Positions 23,563 to 31,956 of a stretch of DNA of 40,876 bases are shown here, piece after piece. A program made the translations under genes and the position numbers. The stretch is taken from the NCBI GenBank assembly GCA_013373445.1, contig JABXHV010000123.1, positions 1-40,876 of the forward strand. Direction: 5' to 3'. The stretch is from Paracoccaceae bacterium (GTDB taxonomy: Bacteria; Pseudomonadota; Alphaproteobacteria; Rhizobiales; Stappiaceae). Below the pieces are notes generated by a model. It was not told the origin of the DNA and made no database searches. It saw only the letters and a program-made list of their open reading frames with translations. Position 1 is the first letter of the stretch. Each line of letters opens with the position of its first letter.

Positions 23563-24561
23563 TCAGCTGTCCTTAATGCTGCCACGCCAGACCAACCGTG
23601 AGTTCAGCGTTATTGTATGAGGCATGTCATCGCGTCTTTCTGCAAGGAATCCAATTGCAGCTTTTGCAATGTCATCGACGGGTTGCCGAAAGGTCGTCAA
23701 CTTATAGCTTTCCCAGGATGCCTGTTCGATATCGTCAAAACCTATGATGGAAATGTCGTCGGGGACACGCAAGTTGAAGCGACGGCGAGCCGAATCCATG
23801 ACACCGCAGGCTAACAGATCAGTCGCGCAGAAGATGCCGTCGGGCCGATCGGGCCGTGTCAAAAGTCTCGTGCCGATGTCCAGCCCAGTTTGATAGGACG
23901 TCATGCCGCTCGCTTCTTCGATCACCTCGCAACCTGCTTCTGCTGCGGCGTCACGAAAGCCCTTGCAGCGACCCTCAAGGCTGGGTGTTCCTGCCTTTGA
24001 TGAGGCAAAAGCAGGGCGCTTGCATCCGGCAGCGGCGAGTGCGGAAAAAGCCTGCCGACCGGTCATTTCATCATCAAGACGCACTCTCAGTGCGCCTGGG
24101 CGTTCTTCGTCCCGGTTGATCAGAACCAAACGCATCCCGTTTCGAAGGCAGGTTTCAGCAAGAGAAGTGTCTGGCATGCCAGACAAAACGATGGCTGCTT
24201 CTGTTCGGTACGAGATCGCTTTGCGCAACGCGTGTGCAACGCTTGAATCTGACCGGTCGGTGTTGATCAGTAAGCCCACATAACCCGCTGACTGAAGTTG
24301 ATCTGACAATGCAGCCAAGAGCGATGCCCGATAGGGCGTCTGCATTTCTGCGACGATCAAGGCGACCAGCCCGGTTTTGGATGTCAGCAACCCGCGTGCC
24401 AGGTTGTTGACCTGATATCCAAGCTGTTCGGCAGCCGAAAAAACTTTTGCTCTCGTTTCGGGCGAAACTGATGCGCCTGGCGTGAAGGCACGCGAAACGG
24501 CTGTCCGGGACACTCCCGCCAGTTCCGCCACGTCTTTTGCACTCACCTGATGTCTAGTCAT
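23563..24561 (-). CDS. LacI-family transcriptional repressor of the Afu-like operon
   Basis: A 332-residue classical LacI/GalR regulator. The helix-turn-helix reads SAKDVAELAGVSRTAVSRAF, and the hinge ends NNLARGLLTSKTG; the sensor domain has LVALIVAEMQTPYRASLLAAL, LINTDRSD, FCATDLLACGVMDSARRRF and ISIIGFDDIEQASW. It is divergent from the ABC transporter operon, with a palindromic operator in between and a half site overlapping its own promoter region. I prefer ATG 24561; a TTG at 24576 in frame is possible. Control by LacI indicates a carbohydrate-type inducer, which argues against iron as cargo of the neighbouring transporter. Confidence 0.9.
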   Translation of the reverse strand: MTRHQVSAKDVAELAGVSRTAVSRAFTPGASVSPETRAKVFSAAEQLGYQVNNLARGLLTSKTGLVALIVAEMQTPYRASLLAALSDQLQSAGYVGLLINTDRSDSSVAHALRKAISYRTEAAIVLSGMPDTSLAETCLRNGMRLVLINRDEERPGALRVRLDDEMTGRQAFSALAAAGCKRPAFASSKAGTPSLEGRCKGFRDAAAEAGCEVIEEASGMTSYQTGLDIGTRLLTRPDRPDGIFCATDLLACGVMDSARRRFNLRVPDDISIIGFDDIEQASWESYKLTTFRQPVDDIAKAAIGFLAERRDDMPHTITLNSRLVWRGSIKDS

Positions 24562-24571
24562 TTCAATATCT

Positions 24572-24675
24572 TGCAATCGTGTGCATTAATCCAACCCGAT
24601 AAAAGTAAGCTAATTTCATGACGTCTTGTTGACAACTGGAAATTTGAGATTCAATCTAATGCACAGGTGTGCATT
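24572..24675. promoter_or_regulatory. LacI operator region of the Afu-like operon
   Basis: An 18-base palindrome AATGCACA-GG-TGTGCATT lies at 24658-24675. A half site TGTGCATT recurs at 24580-24587, beside the repressor gene start. A TTGACA at 24629-24634 is a good -35 for the plus strand, but the -10 (about 24652-24657) is weak. The palindrome would lie at or just after the transcription start, where a LacI-type repressor blocks it. Confidence 0.7.
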
Positions 24676-24714
24676 CACATCTACCCCTGATGTTCAGGGA
24701 AATGGGAGGAAAAA

Positions 24715-25740
24715 ATGAAACTATTGAAGAGCGCCCTTCTGGGCGGCCTTGCGCTGTTGCCTGCTTCCGCGGCGATGGCGGATGAGCTCAACCTGATCTG
24801 CTCTGCTGATGTTGTTATCTGCGAGAAGCTGGTCACCGAATTCGAAGCAAGTCATTCCGATATTGACGTGAACATGGTTCGCTTGTCTTCCGGCGAAGCC
24901 TTTGCCAAGGTGCGTGCGGAAGCGCGTAACCCGCAGACCGATCTGTGGTGGGGTGGCACCGGCGATCCGCACCTTCAGGCTGGGCAGGACGGGCTGAGCG
25001 CTGTCTATAAGTCTCCGATGCTGGACAAGCTGCAAGACTGGGCGCGCGGGCAGGCAGAAGTCTCTGACTTCCATACTGTGGGCGTGTACTCAGGCGCACT
25101 TGGCTGGGGATACAACACCGAGATTTTTGCCGAAAAAGGCATCAAGGGGCCAGCCTGCTGGGCAGATCTTCTTGATCCTGCACTCGCAGGCGAAATCCAG
25201 ATTGCCGATCCAAATTCTTCAGGTACCGCCTATACGACGCTTGCGACTCTGGTTCAGTTGATGGGTGAAGATGAAGCGTTTGAATTCCTGAAAAAGATGC
25301 ATGCCAACGTGTCCCAGTATACGAAGTCCGGCAGCGCGCCAGTGAAAGCTGCAGCACGTGGAGAAACCGGCCTTGGTATCGTTTTCCAGCACGACGCTGT
25401 TTCTCAGGCAGTCGCAGGATTCCCGATCGCCGTCGTCGCTCCTTGTGAGGGAACAGGCTATGAGATCGGTTCCATGTCGATGATCGAAGGAGCCCAGAAC
25501 CCTGAGGCGGCCAAGGTCTTTTACGACTGGGTTCTGACTGCAGAAGTCCAGAACATGATGCCGGAAGCCGGGTCATTCCAAATTCCGTCGAATGCGAGTG
25601 CCACTCCGCCCAAGGAAGCACCGGATCTGAAGTCGATCAAGTTGATCGATTACGATTTTGCAGAATATGGAAGTGCGGAGCGCCGCAAGGCACTGCTTGC
25701 ACGTTGGGACAAGGAAATCGGTTCGCTGCCGCTGCAATAA
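24715..25740 (+). CDS. ABC transporter periplasmic binding protein, AfuA/Fe3+-type fold (probable phospho-sugar)
   Basis: A 341-residue binding protein. The signal peptide ends ASAAMA (about 22), followed by DELNLICSADVVICEKLV. The segment DLWWGGTGDPHLQAG (about 76-90) and YKSPMLDKLQDW are characteristic of the AfuA branch, which is often labelled as iron(III) binding but whose best-studied member binds hexose phosphates. The paired Tyr residues of true ferric-binding proteins (FbpA) are not visible in the C-lobe. GGGAGG before ATG 24715 fixes the start. The neighbours (LacI-type repressor, IMPase-family phosphatase) favour a phosphorylated carbohydrate or polyol as cargo. Confidence 0.85.
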   Translation: MKLLKSALLGGLALLPASAAMADELNLICSADVVICEKLVTEFEASHSDIDVNMVRLSSGEAFAKVRAEARNPQTDLWWGGTGDPHLQAGQDGLSAVYKSPMLDKLQDWARGQAEVSDFHTVGVYSGALGWGYNTEIFAEKGIKGPACWADLLDPALAGEIQIADPNSSGTAYTTLATLVQLMGEDEAFEFLKKMHANVSQYTKSGSAPVKAAARGETGLGIVFQHDAVSQAVAGFPIAVVAPCEGTGYEIGSMSMIEGAQNPEAAKVFYDWVLTAEVQNMMPEAGSFQIPSNASATPPKEAPDLKSIKLIDYDFAEYGSAERRKALLARWDKEIGSLPLQ

Positions 25741-25757
25741 GCGGATAGCCAGGCAAT

Positions 25758-25778
25758 GGGCGGTCCTCGTGACCGCCC
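25758..25778 (+). other. Intercistronic hairpin after the binding-protein gene
   Basis: A perfect 8-bp stem GGGCGGTC/GACCGCCC (25758-25765 with 25771-25778) with a 5-base loop lies in the 74-base gap before the permease gene. It has no T-run. It is a candidate message-stabilising or attenuating structure. Confidence 0.6.
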
Positions 25779-25814
25779 AACGACCCCGATCTCTCAATCC
25801 TATCGGATAGACAA

Positions 25815-28019
25815 ATGACCTCCAAAGACAACCGCAGGCTCGATGTGATCCTGGCTGCAGGGCTGTTCGCGTTCGTCGCCTTGCCCTGGTACCGCATTCG
25901 ATCCGGCTTTTTCAGTTTCGAATGGCCGGCCAAAATTTTCTCTTCTGATAAATTCTGGCCCGGCCTGTTTCAAATTGCTTCCGGGCATTGGCAACTTCTG
26001 CCGATTTTTGCACTTGTACTTTGTGCTGTGTACCTGCGCCTTGCGCGAGAACCTGGCGACCGCGGCAAGGCCTTGATCTATGTTGGAGTAGCTGGCCTTG
26101 CGTGGATGCTCGTTGAAGGTCTATCGATTGGCTTGCGAGGTTGGAACTGGGGACTATTGGAAACAACCCTTGGTGACATTTCCGGTCAGCCAGCCTTTGG
26201 TGCCGGAGCGGTTGTCATCGGGACAGTCTTTGCCTTGATGATCGCATTCGGTGCTGCGGAGCGAGGCGCCCTGAAAGGCGATGCCTTTGTTCTTGGTGCG
26301 ATTACGCTTATCGTGCTTCTTGTTTCTATTTTTGTCTTCTATCCCCTCATCTCCATGTTCACCGGTGCGTTCCAGGAATTTGATGGTTCCTTCACGACGG
26401 AGGGGGTTCAGCGCAATATAATTGATCCAAAAATCTGGTCTCTTTCCTGCCTTGTTGGCGGGAACTGCGGCGTCGCTTGGCGGACGTTCTTTCTTGCGAT
26501 CTGTACGGCGACTGGCACCACGATCATGGGGCTTGTCTTTGCACTTGTGGCGACGCGAACTGGATTCCGTTTCAAGAAATCGCTTCGATTGTTGACGGTC
26601 TTGCCGATCATTACACCGCCCTTCGTTGTTGGTCTTGCTCTGACTATGTTGCTTGGGCGATCCGGTTCACTGACGCATGTGATCGAGTCGGCTACCGGTT
26701 GGGAACTTGGTCGTTGGTTGTACGGGCTGACAGGCATCTGGATCGCCCAGATGCTGAGCTTCACACCTATTTCATTCCTGGTTCTGATCGGTGTTGTTGA
26801 TGGCATCAGTCCTTCCATGGAAGAGGCAAGTCAGACGTTGCGCTCCGACCGTTGGAGAACCTTCAGGAAGGTCTCGTTGCCTTTGATGGCACCTGGCCTG
26901 GCGAATGCATTTCTGATCGGTTTCATCGAATCCATGGCCGATTTCGGCAATCCTCTGGTGCTCGGGGGATCCGGCGGTGTTCTTTCAACGGAGATTTTCT
27001 TTGCAGTGGTTGGGGCGCAGAATGATCCTGCGCGTGCCGCTGTTCTTGCAACGGTTCTGCTGGTTTTCACGCTGTCAGCGTTTTTGGCTCAACGTTTGTG
27101 GCTGACCGGACGCAACTTTGCGACCGTCACCGGCAAAGGGGATGGTGGGCGTCATATCAGTCTCCCCCGCAGGGTTGCCATCCCCGTTATCACGCTGGCT
27201 GTCGCCTGGGCCATCTTTACGATCACTGTCTACGCAATGATCGTGTTCGGCGGCTTTGTGAAGGTCTGGGGACTCGACCATTCGCTTACATTTGATCACT
27301 ACATTCGTGCATTTGGTGTCAGTTGGGAGAATGGTCTGCAATGGACAGGTGTCGCGTGGGACAGCTTCTGGACCACTATGGGGATCTCGCTCATTGCTGC
27401 CCCTCTTACAGCTGCGGTAGGTCTTCTGACCGCCTGGTTGATTGTGAGGCAACGGTTCCCCGGGCGCTCGATGTTTGAATTTGCGCTGATGATGAGCTTT
27501 GCCATTCCGGGAACGGTCATTGGCATCAGCTACATCATGGCGTTCAACCTGCCTCCGCTGCAGATGACTGGTACCGCAGCAATTCTGATTGCCTGCTTTG
27601 TCTTCCGCAACATGCCGGTTGGTGTGCGTGGTGGTGTGGCAGCCATGTCGCAGCTTGATGGTTCACTGGATGAGGCATCTCTGACCCTGGGCGGCAACTC
27701 GGGCCGCACTGTTCGCAAGGTGATCTTGCCGTTGATGCGGCCAGCGATCCTGGCGGCACTGGTCTACAGTTTTGTCCGGGCGATCACGTCGATCTCGGCG
27801 GTGATCTTTCTGGTCAGTGCAAAATACAATATGGCCACGGCCTACATCGTCGGTCTCGTCGAAAACGGAGAGTATGGGATCGCGATCGCCTACTCTTCAG
27901 TCCTCATCTTGGTGATGATCACCGTCATCGGTGGATTCCAGCTGCTTGTTGGAGAGCGCCGCATACGACGGCGCGAGAAGACCACGTTTGACACCCCAAC
28001 AAAGGAAGCACTCGCATGA
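25815..28019 (+). CDS. ABC transporter permease, fused double unit (AfuB/FbpB-type)
   Basis: A 734-residue inner-membrane protein joining two permease units in one chain. About four extra N-terminal helices (residues 10-170) precede the first unit, whose EAA loop reads EEASQTLRSDRWRTFRKVSLP; the second unit carries DEASLTLGGNSGRTVRKVILP. Two EAA loops in one polypeptide are typical of the iron/phospho-sugar type (FbpB, AfuB, about 500-690 residues); this one is longer because of the N-terminal extension. It overlaps the ATPase gene by 4 bases. It would form the whole pore by itself. Confidence 0.9.
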   Translation: MTSKDNRRLDVILAAGLFAFVALPWYRIRSGFFSFEWPAKIFSSDKFWPGLFQIASGHWQLLPIFALVLCAVYLRLAREPGDRGKALIYVGVAGLAWMLVEGLSIGLRGWNWGLLETTLGDISGQPAFGAGAVVIGTVFALMIAFGAAERGALKGDAFVLGAITLIVLLVSIFVFYPLISMFTGAFQEFDGSFTTEGVQRNIIDPKIWSLSCLVGGNCGVAWRTFFLAICTATGTTIMGLVFALVATRTGFRFKKSLRLLTVLPIITPPFVVGLALTMLLGRSGSLTHVIESATGWELGRWLYGLTGIWIAQMLSFTPISFLVLIGVVDGISPSMEEASQTLRSDRWRTFRKVSLPLMAPGLANAFLIGFIESMADFGNPLVLGGSGGVLSTEIFFAVVGAQNDPARAAVLATVLLVFTLSAFLAQRLWLTGRNFATVTGKGDGGRHISLPRRVAIPVITLAVAWAIFTITVYAMIVFGGFVKVWGLDHSLTFDHYIRAFGVSWENGLQWTGVAWDSFWTTMGISLIAAPLTAAVGLLTAWLIVRQRFPGRSMFEFALMMSFAIPGTVIGISYIMAFNLPPLQMTGTAAILIACFVFRNMPVGVRGGVAAMSQLDGSLDEASLTLGGNSGRTVRKVILPLMRPAILAALVYSFVRAITSISAVIFLVSAKYNMATAYIVGLVENGEYGIAIAYSSVLILVMITVIGGFQLLVGERRIRRREKTTFDTPTKEALA

Positions 28020-29077
28020 CGCAGCTAAAAGGCGCTGTAGCGTTCCGTAATGTGCGGAAGAGCTTCGGCAGTTTCACCGCTATCCCCGATTTGTCTCTCG
28101 ATATCGAGCCTGGCAAGCTTGTTACCCTGCTTGGTCCATCCGGGTGCGGTAAGACAACGACGTTGAGAATGCTCGCTGGGCTGGAAAATCCGAGCGATGG
28201 TCGCATCTTTATTGGCGGCGATGACGTTACCCGACTACCGGCTGACCGCCGCGACGTTTCCATGGTGTTCCAAAGCTATGCCCTGTTTCCGCATATGACT
28301 GTTGGGCAGAACGTTGCCTATGGGCTCGAAGCGGGTGGGTTGAAAGTAACCGAGGCGCGCAAGAAGGCCGAAGAAGCACTTGAGCTTGTTGGCCTGTCGG
28401 GCATGGCAAGTCGTCTTCCTGCAGAATTGTCTGGTGGCCAGCAGCAGCGCGTTGCTGTCGCGCGTGCTCTTGTGCTTGAACCTCAGGTTCTTTTGCTGGA
28501 TGAGCCGCTTTCCAATCTTGACGCGCGGCTTCGTCGAAAGGTGCGCACCGACATTCGTGAGCTACAGCAGCGGCTTGGTTTCACTGCGGTTTATGTGACA
28601 CATGATCAGGAGGAAGCCCTTGCCGTTTCTGACAAGATTGTGGTCATGAAAGACGGCCACATTGCCCAGATCGGGACGCCGCGCGAGCTTTATGAATCTC
28701 CGGCATCAGACTTCATCGCCGACTTTATCGGTGAAGCAAATATTGTCGAGGGACAGATCCTGTCTGTGCAGGATGATCTTGCAAAGGTTGAATTGGGCGG
28801 TGTGGTTGTAGACCTCGCTTCGCGCGGAATGAAGGAGGGCAAAGCCAAAGTATCCCTTCGATCGAATGCGCTGCGCGTAAAGTCAGAAGGCCCGGGCATT
28901 GCCGGCACCATCGCCTCCTCGGCCTATCTTGGCGATCACATGGAGTATGAAATCGATGGTCCTCTGGGCCGCATTTTCGTGGTCGATGACGAGAATGAAA
29001 TGCCGCTTCACGCCGGCGCAACGGTTTCGCTTGAAGTTCGCCCTCGCGGTGTCGCGCTTATTCCTGGAGCTGTATAA
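28016..29077 (+). CDS. ABC transporter ATPase, AfuC/FbpC-type
   Basis: A 353-residue ATP-binding subunit. It has Walker A GPSGCGKTT, Q-loop MVFQSYALFPH, canonical signature LSGGQQQRV, Walker B LLLDEP, switch THD and a C-terminal TOBE-type domain (KVSLRSNALRV and following). The start ATG overlaps the permease stop by 4 bases. One ATPase with a fused permease implies a homodimeric nucleotide-binding pair. It is followed 2 bases after its stop by the phosphatase gene with a GTG start, so all four genes form one unit. Confidence 0.93.
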   Translation: MTQLKGAVAFRNVRKSFGSFTAIPDLSLDIEPGKLVTLLGPSGCGKTTTLRMLAGLENPSDGRIFIGGDDVTRLPADRRDVSMVFQSYALFPHMTVGQNVAYGLEAGGLKVTEARKKAEEALELVGLSGMASRLPAELSGGQQQRVAVARALVLEPQVLLLDEPLSNLDARLRRKVRTDIRELQQRLGFTAVYVTHDQEEALAVSDKIVVMKDGHIAQIGTPRELYESPASDFIADFIGEANIVEGQILSVQDDLAKVELGGVVVDLASRGMKEGKAKVSLRSNALRVKSEGPGIAGTIASSAYLGDHMEYEIDGPLGRIFVVDDENEMPLHAGATVSLEVRPRGVALIPGAV

Positions 29078-29079
29078 TT

Positions 29080-29880
29080 GTGAGTGATATTTCTGCAAAA
29101 AGATTGGATGTTGCAGTCGATCTGGCGCTTCGCGGCGGGGCCTTGGCCCTGGATTACTTCCACCGACGTGATGCCCTGCTCATCGAAACGAAACGTCATG
29201 TTACCGATCTGGTGTCGCAGGCTGATCGCGAGGTTGAGACGCTTATTCGTCAAGGGCTAAGTGAGGCCTTTTCCTCAGACTCCCAGCTTGGTGAAGAGCA
29301 TGGGCTGAGCGAAGGAAGCACAGATTTTACCTGGGTAATCGATCCGATTGACGGAACGGCGCCCTATCTGAATGGCTTGCCGGGATGGTGCGTCTCTATC
29401 GGTGCTTGTGATGCGGACGGCCCGGCGCTTGGCGTGATTTACGCGCCCGTGCTCGATGAACTTTTCGTTGCCGTGCGAGGTCAGGGAGCAACAATGAACG
29501 GCACGCCGATCAAGGCGATAGACGGCGACCTTCGATCAGGTCTGTTGGGCGTTGGTGCGAATGACCGGGTTGATAGCGATCGCGTCGGAGAGATGTTGGC
29601 AGACCTATCAAAGGCGGGTGCAGGATGGGTTCGATATGGATCCGGTGCTTTGATGTTGGCCTGGGTCGCTGCGGGACGTCTCGTTGGATACGTCGAACCG
29701 CGCATGAGTGCCTGGGATTGTATGGCCGCCTATGCGCTTATTCTCGAAGCTGGCGGAGCTGTTCTGCCGTTCCCCGACGGTGAGGAGATGACGCGCCCAG
29801 CTCCGGTTATGGGATCGTCAAGCGGCGCTTTTTCCGAGCTTGAGAAAATTTGCGGATTTGGTCAGACACCAGCCTGGTAA
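29080..29880 (+). CDS. Inositol monophosphatase-family phosphatase
   Basis: A 266-residue Mg-dependent sugar/inositol phosphate phosphatase. The metal-binding motifs are complete: GEEHG (71-75), WVIDPIDGT (85-93) and SAWDCMAAYALILEAGG with the third-site Asp. The family covers inositol-1-phosphatase, histidinol phosphatase, FBPase-like and CysQ enzymes; the substrate cannot be chosen from motifs. The GTG start lies 2 bases after the ATPase stop, so it is translated from the transporter message and probably removes phosphate from the imported compound. The ribosome site is weak, which fits translational coupling. Confidence 0.88.
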   Translation: MSDISAKRLDVAVDLALRGGALALDYFHRRDALLIETKRHVTDLVSQADREVETLIRQGLSEAFSSDSQLGEEHGLSEGSTDFTWVIDPIDGTAPYLNGLPGWCVSIGACDADGPALGVIYAPVLDELFVAVRGQGATMNGTPIKAIDGDLRSGLLGVGANDRVDSDRVGEMLADLSKAGAGWVRYGSGALMLAWVAAGRLVGYVEPRMSAWDCMAAYALILEAGGAVLPFPDGEEMTRPAPVMGSSSGAFSELEKICGFGQTPAW

Positions 29881-30144
29881 AGGTGTTGCCTCTTTCTCCC
29901 AGGGCAGCGGTCGGAAGGCTTGAGTTACACAGTGTGATCAATCCGTCCGACCGCTCGGGAGGCTTTTGCTTCAAGCTGGGGTTGGTTCTGAACAGCGGTA
30001 TCTTGTGTAATTCGCCCGAGGCTTTGCAAAGCTTGATGGCTTCCATCAAAGTGTCATCGAACAGATCTATCGAAAACCAGTTCGCCGCCTGCAATGCTGC
30101 TTTGGCAAGAAGGGCGACAAGGTTCCAATCAGCTGAGTAAAATT
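29881..30144 (+). other. 264-base gap with hairpin, no convincing gene
   Basis: An inverted repeat AGCGGTCGG/CCGACCGCT (29906-29914 with 29947-29955) with a 32-base loop could weaken or end transcription after the phosphatase gene. Open frames exist on both strands here (29850-30140 plus, 29807-30094 minus), but neither has a ribosome site or a recognisable product. The promoter of the next gene may lie here; none was found by eye. Confidence 0.35.
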
Positions 30145-30873
30145 ATGTTTCCCAAACGCCCCGATGCCTTTGAACTTCTCACCGGCCGCTTGAGTAATGA
30201 CCCGCATCCTGGCGGAATTTCGCTACCAGGAGAGGGCGGCAAGTTCTCTACCGATGGCGTGGTTCAGAACTGGCCGGGCAATACCTTCATTTGCCATGTC
30301 GATCCGACGTCTGATGCCTGGAGGGTAATCCGGGAAGTGCAGGAAAAGGTCAAATGCAGCCCTTTTCATCGGTTTTTCACCTTCACACCACCGTCCAGCT
30401 TTCACATGACCGTGTTTCAGGGAATTTGTCCGGTGGTGCGCGGCGACTGGCCAGAAGGTGTGCCGGAAGATGCGTCACGTGACCGCGTCAGTGGAGTTCT
30501 GCTGGAGCGCACAAGAGGACTTGATGTTCCAACATCTTTCAAGGTGCAGGTGAACAATCTTCATGCCCTGCATTCCCTGTCTGTGACGGGCGCGGACGAA
30601 GAGAATGACGCCCTGCTGCGCAAAACCCGGGAAATTCTTCGTGCGGCGACTGGAATTTCGCCCAAGGGCTTCGAAGACTACGTCTTCCATATAACGCTTG
30701 GTTATCCGGTGACCTTTGCCTCAGATAGCCTGGCAAAGGAGATGGTAGATTTCAGCCAGCAGATCAGCAGCGGCCTGACGGATGCGATTGGAACGATAGA
30801 TCTTGGGCCCTTGGAATTCTGCACCTTCGAGACCATGCATCACTTCGAGCCTCTGGTGAAATTGGGGGCATAG
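30145..30873 (+). CDS. DUF1868 protein, 2H phosphoesterase superfamily
   Basis: A 242-residue protein. Two catalytic His-x-Thr motifs of the 2H superfamily are visible: FHMTVFQG with His87 and FHITLGYP with His182. Such enzymes hydrolyse or form 2',3'-cyclic phosphates and related phosphodiesters. ATG 30145 begins the homologous part (MFPKRPDAFELL); an in-frame ATG at 30094 is possible and neither has a good ribosome site. It is on the same strand as the phosphatase gene but 264 bases away, so common transcription is uncertain. It ends 5 bases before the stop of the opposing AraC-type gene. Confidence 0.75.
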   Translation: MFPKRPDAFELLTGRLSNDPHPGGISLPGEGGKFSTDGVVQNWPGNTFICHVDPTSDAWRVIREVQEKVKCSPFHRFFTFTPPSSFHMTVFQGICPVVRGDWPEGVPEDASRDRVSGVLLERTRGLDVPTSFKVQVNNLHALHSLSVTGADEENDALLRKTREILRAATGISPKGFEDYVFHITLGYPVTFASDSLAKEMVDFSQQISSGLTDAIGTIDLGPLEFCTFETMHHFEPLVKLGA

Positions 30874-30878
30874 CAGCA

Positions 30879-31871
30879 TCATAGTCGGGATCTCCGTTGC
30901 TCTGACGGTGATGCATTGAAATGCTGGCGGTAGGTCTTAGAAAAATGGGCTTGGTTGGTAAAGCCGGTGGTGAGTGCGATTTCCAAGAAAGGTAATTTTG
31001 TCCTGCGGATTAACTCATCTGCTTTTTGTAGTCGCAGGTTCATGTAGGCTTTCATCACCCCGCCGCCTGTCTCTTGCGAAAAGCGGCGCTGAAGCTGGCG
31101 CTCGCTTGTGCTGGTGATTGCAGCGAGCTGCCGTAGTGTTAGTGGATCGGCGAGATGGGTTTCCATCAACTCATAGGTTGCCTGCACCAGTGCGGACAGA
31201 GGCATGCCATCAATGTCACGCTGAATGCTGCTCTCGCTGTGCCTTTGAGGGTCTTCGGCTTCTCGCACGCCGGTGTGTATGAACCAATCGGAGACCGCAC
31301 GAGCGAGATCGTCTCCATGCGATGAGCGAATGATTGCGTGCATCATATCGAGCGGCGCGATGCCGCCTGCACAGGTAGAGCGGTCCCGGTCAATCACATA
31401 GAGCCGCCGCTCCATCAACAGGTCTGGCGAATTGGCCTGCAGGTCGTCAAAATGTTCCCAATGTACTGTGAAGCGCCTGTTCTGCATCACCCCGGCTTTT
31501 GCGAGCACCACAGCGCCACCGGAGATGCCGCCCAGCTTCGCGCCGTGCGCCGATAGGCGCCGGAGTTCTGCAAACAGTGGGGCGTCGTTCAGCGTCATCG
31601 GGTTGCCTCCTGCGATGACGAAAAAGGTATCGTAATCTCGTTTGGCTTTAGCCAGTGGTATTGTGTCAAAGCAGGCGCCACAAGATGCCGTGACGAGCCC
31701 ACCTTGTCTTGAAACATAATCCCATTGGTAAAGTTCTCTGCCTGCGAGATGATTGGCTGCGCGCAAAGGCTCAATGGCTGCGGAGGCCGACATCAGCGCA
31801 AACCCGTCAATGAACAGAAAGGCCATCTTTTTTTGCGGGGCTGGTTTTGAGGGTAGGGGATCTATTGGCAT
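30879..31871 (-). CDS. GbdR-like AraC-family regulator with DJ-1/PfpI-type sensor domain
   Basis: A 330-residue activator. The N-terminal domain has a glutamine-amidotransferase-like fold: FLFIDGFALMSASAAIEPLRAANHLAGRELY, with the blocks IAGG and GGISGGAVVLAKAG. The C-terminal part is an AraC domain with two helix-turn-helix units (LTLRQLAAITSTSERQLQRRF and FLEIALTTGFTNQAHFSKTYRQHF). The opening block closely resembles Pseudomonas GbdR, which activates glycine betaine, dimethylglycine and sarcosine breakdown. ATG 31871 gives the same short N-terminus as GbdR; ATG 31892 and a GTG at 31934 are alternatives without ribosome sites. It is divergent from soxBDAG, which it should activate. Confidence 0.87.
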   Translation of the reverse strand: MPIDPLPSKPAPQKKMAFLFIDGFALMSASAAIEPLRAANHLAGRELYQWDYVSRQGGLVTASCGACFDTIPLAKAKRDYDTFFVIAGGNPMTLNDAPLFAELRRLSAHGAKLGGISGGAVVLAKAGVMQNRRFTVHWEHFDDLQANSPDLLMERRLYVIDRDRSTCAGGIAPLDMMHAIIRSSHGDDLARAVSDWFIHTGVREAEDPQRHSESSIQRDIDGMPLSALVQATYELMETHLADPLTLRQLAAITSTSERQLQRRFSQETGGGVMKAYMNLRLQKADELIRRTKLPFLEIALTTGFTNQAHFSKTYRQHFNASPSEQRRSRL

Positions 31872-31956
31872 GATTAGAATATTATATGGCATAAAATAGA
31901 AAATACAGTGCTTTGCGTTGTGGCATCCTGACAAAGATCGATTTGGAGACCCTGCT
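31872..31956. promoter_or_regulatory. Divergent control region between the AraC regulator and soxB
   Basis: An AT-rich 85-base gap (for example ATATTATATGGC near 31880-31891) separates the two starts and must hold both promoters. The soxB ribosome site GGAG lies 8 bases before the GTG. I could not define a GbdR binding site. Confidence 0.4.

Noticed and set aside
24715-29077. Annotation of the operon as an iron(III) transporter
   Set aside because: The fold is shared, but the LacI regulator, phosphatase partner and missing Tyr pair point to the AfuABC-like phospho-sugar branch; iron remains possible but less likely.
29807-30140. Two open frames on opposite strands in the gap after the phosphatase gene
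   Set aside because: Neither has a ribosome site or recognisable domain; one starts inside the phosphatase gene at a TTG. Kept only as a described gap.
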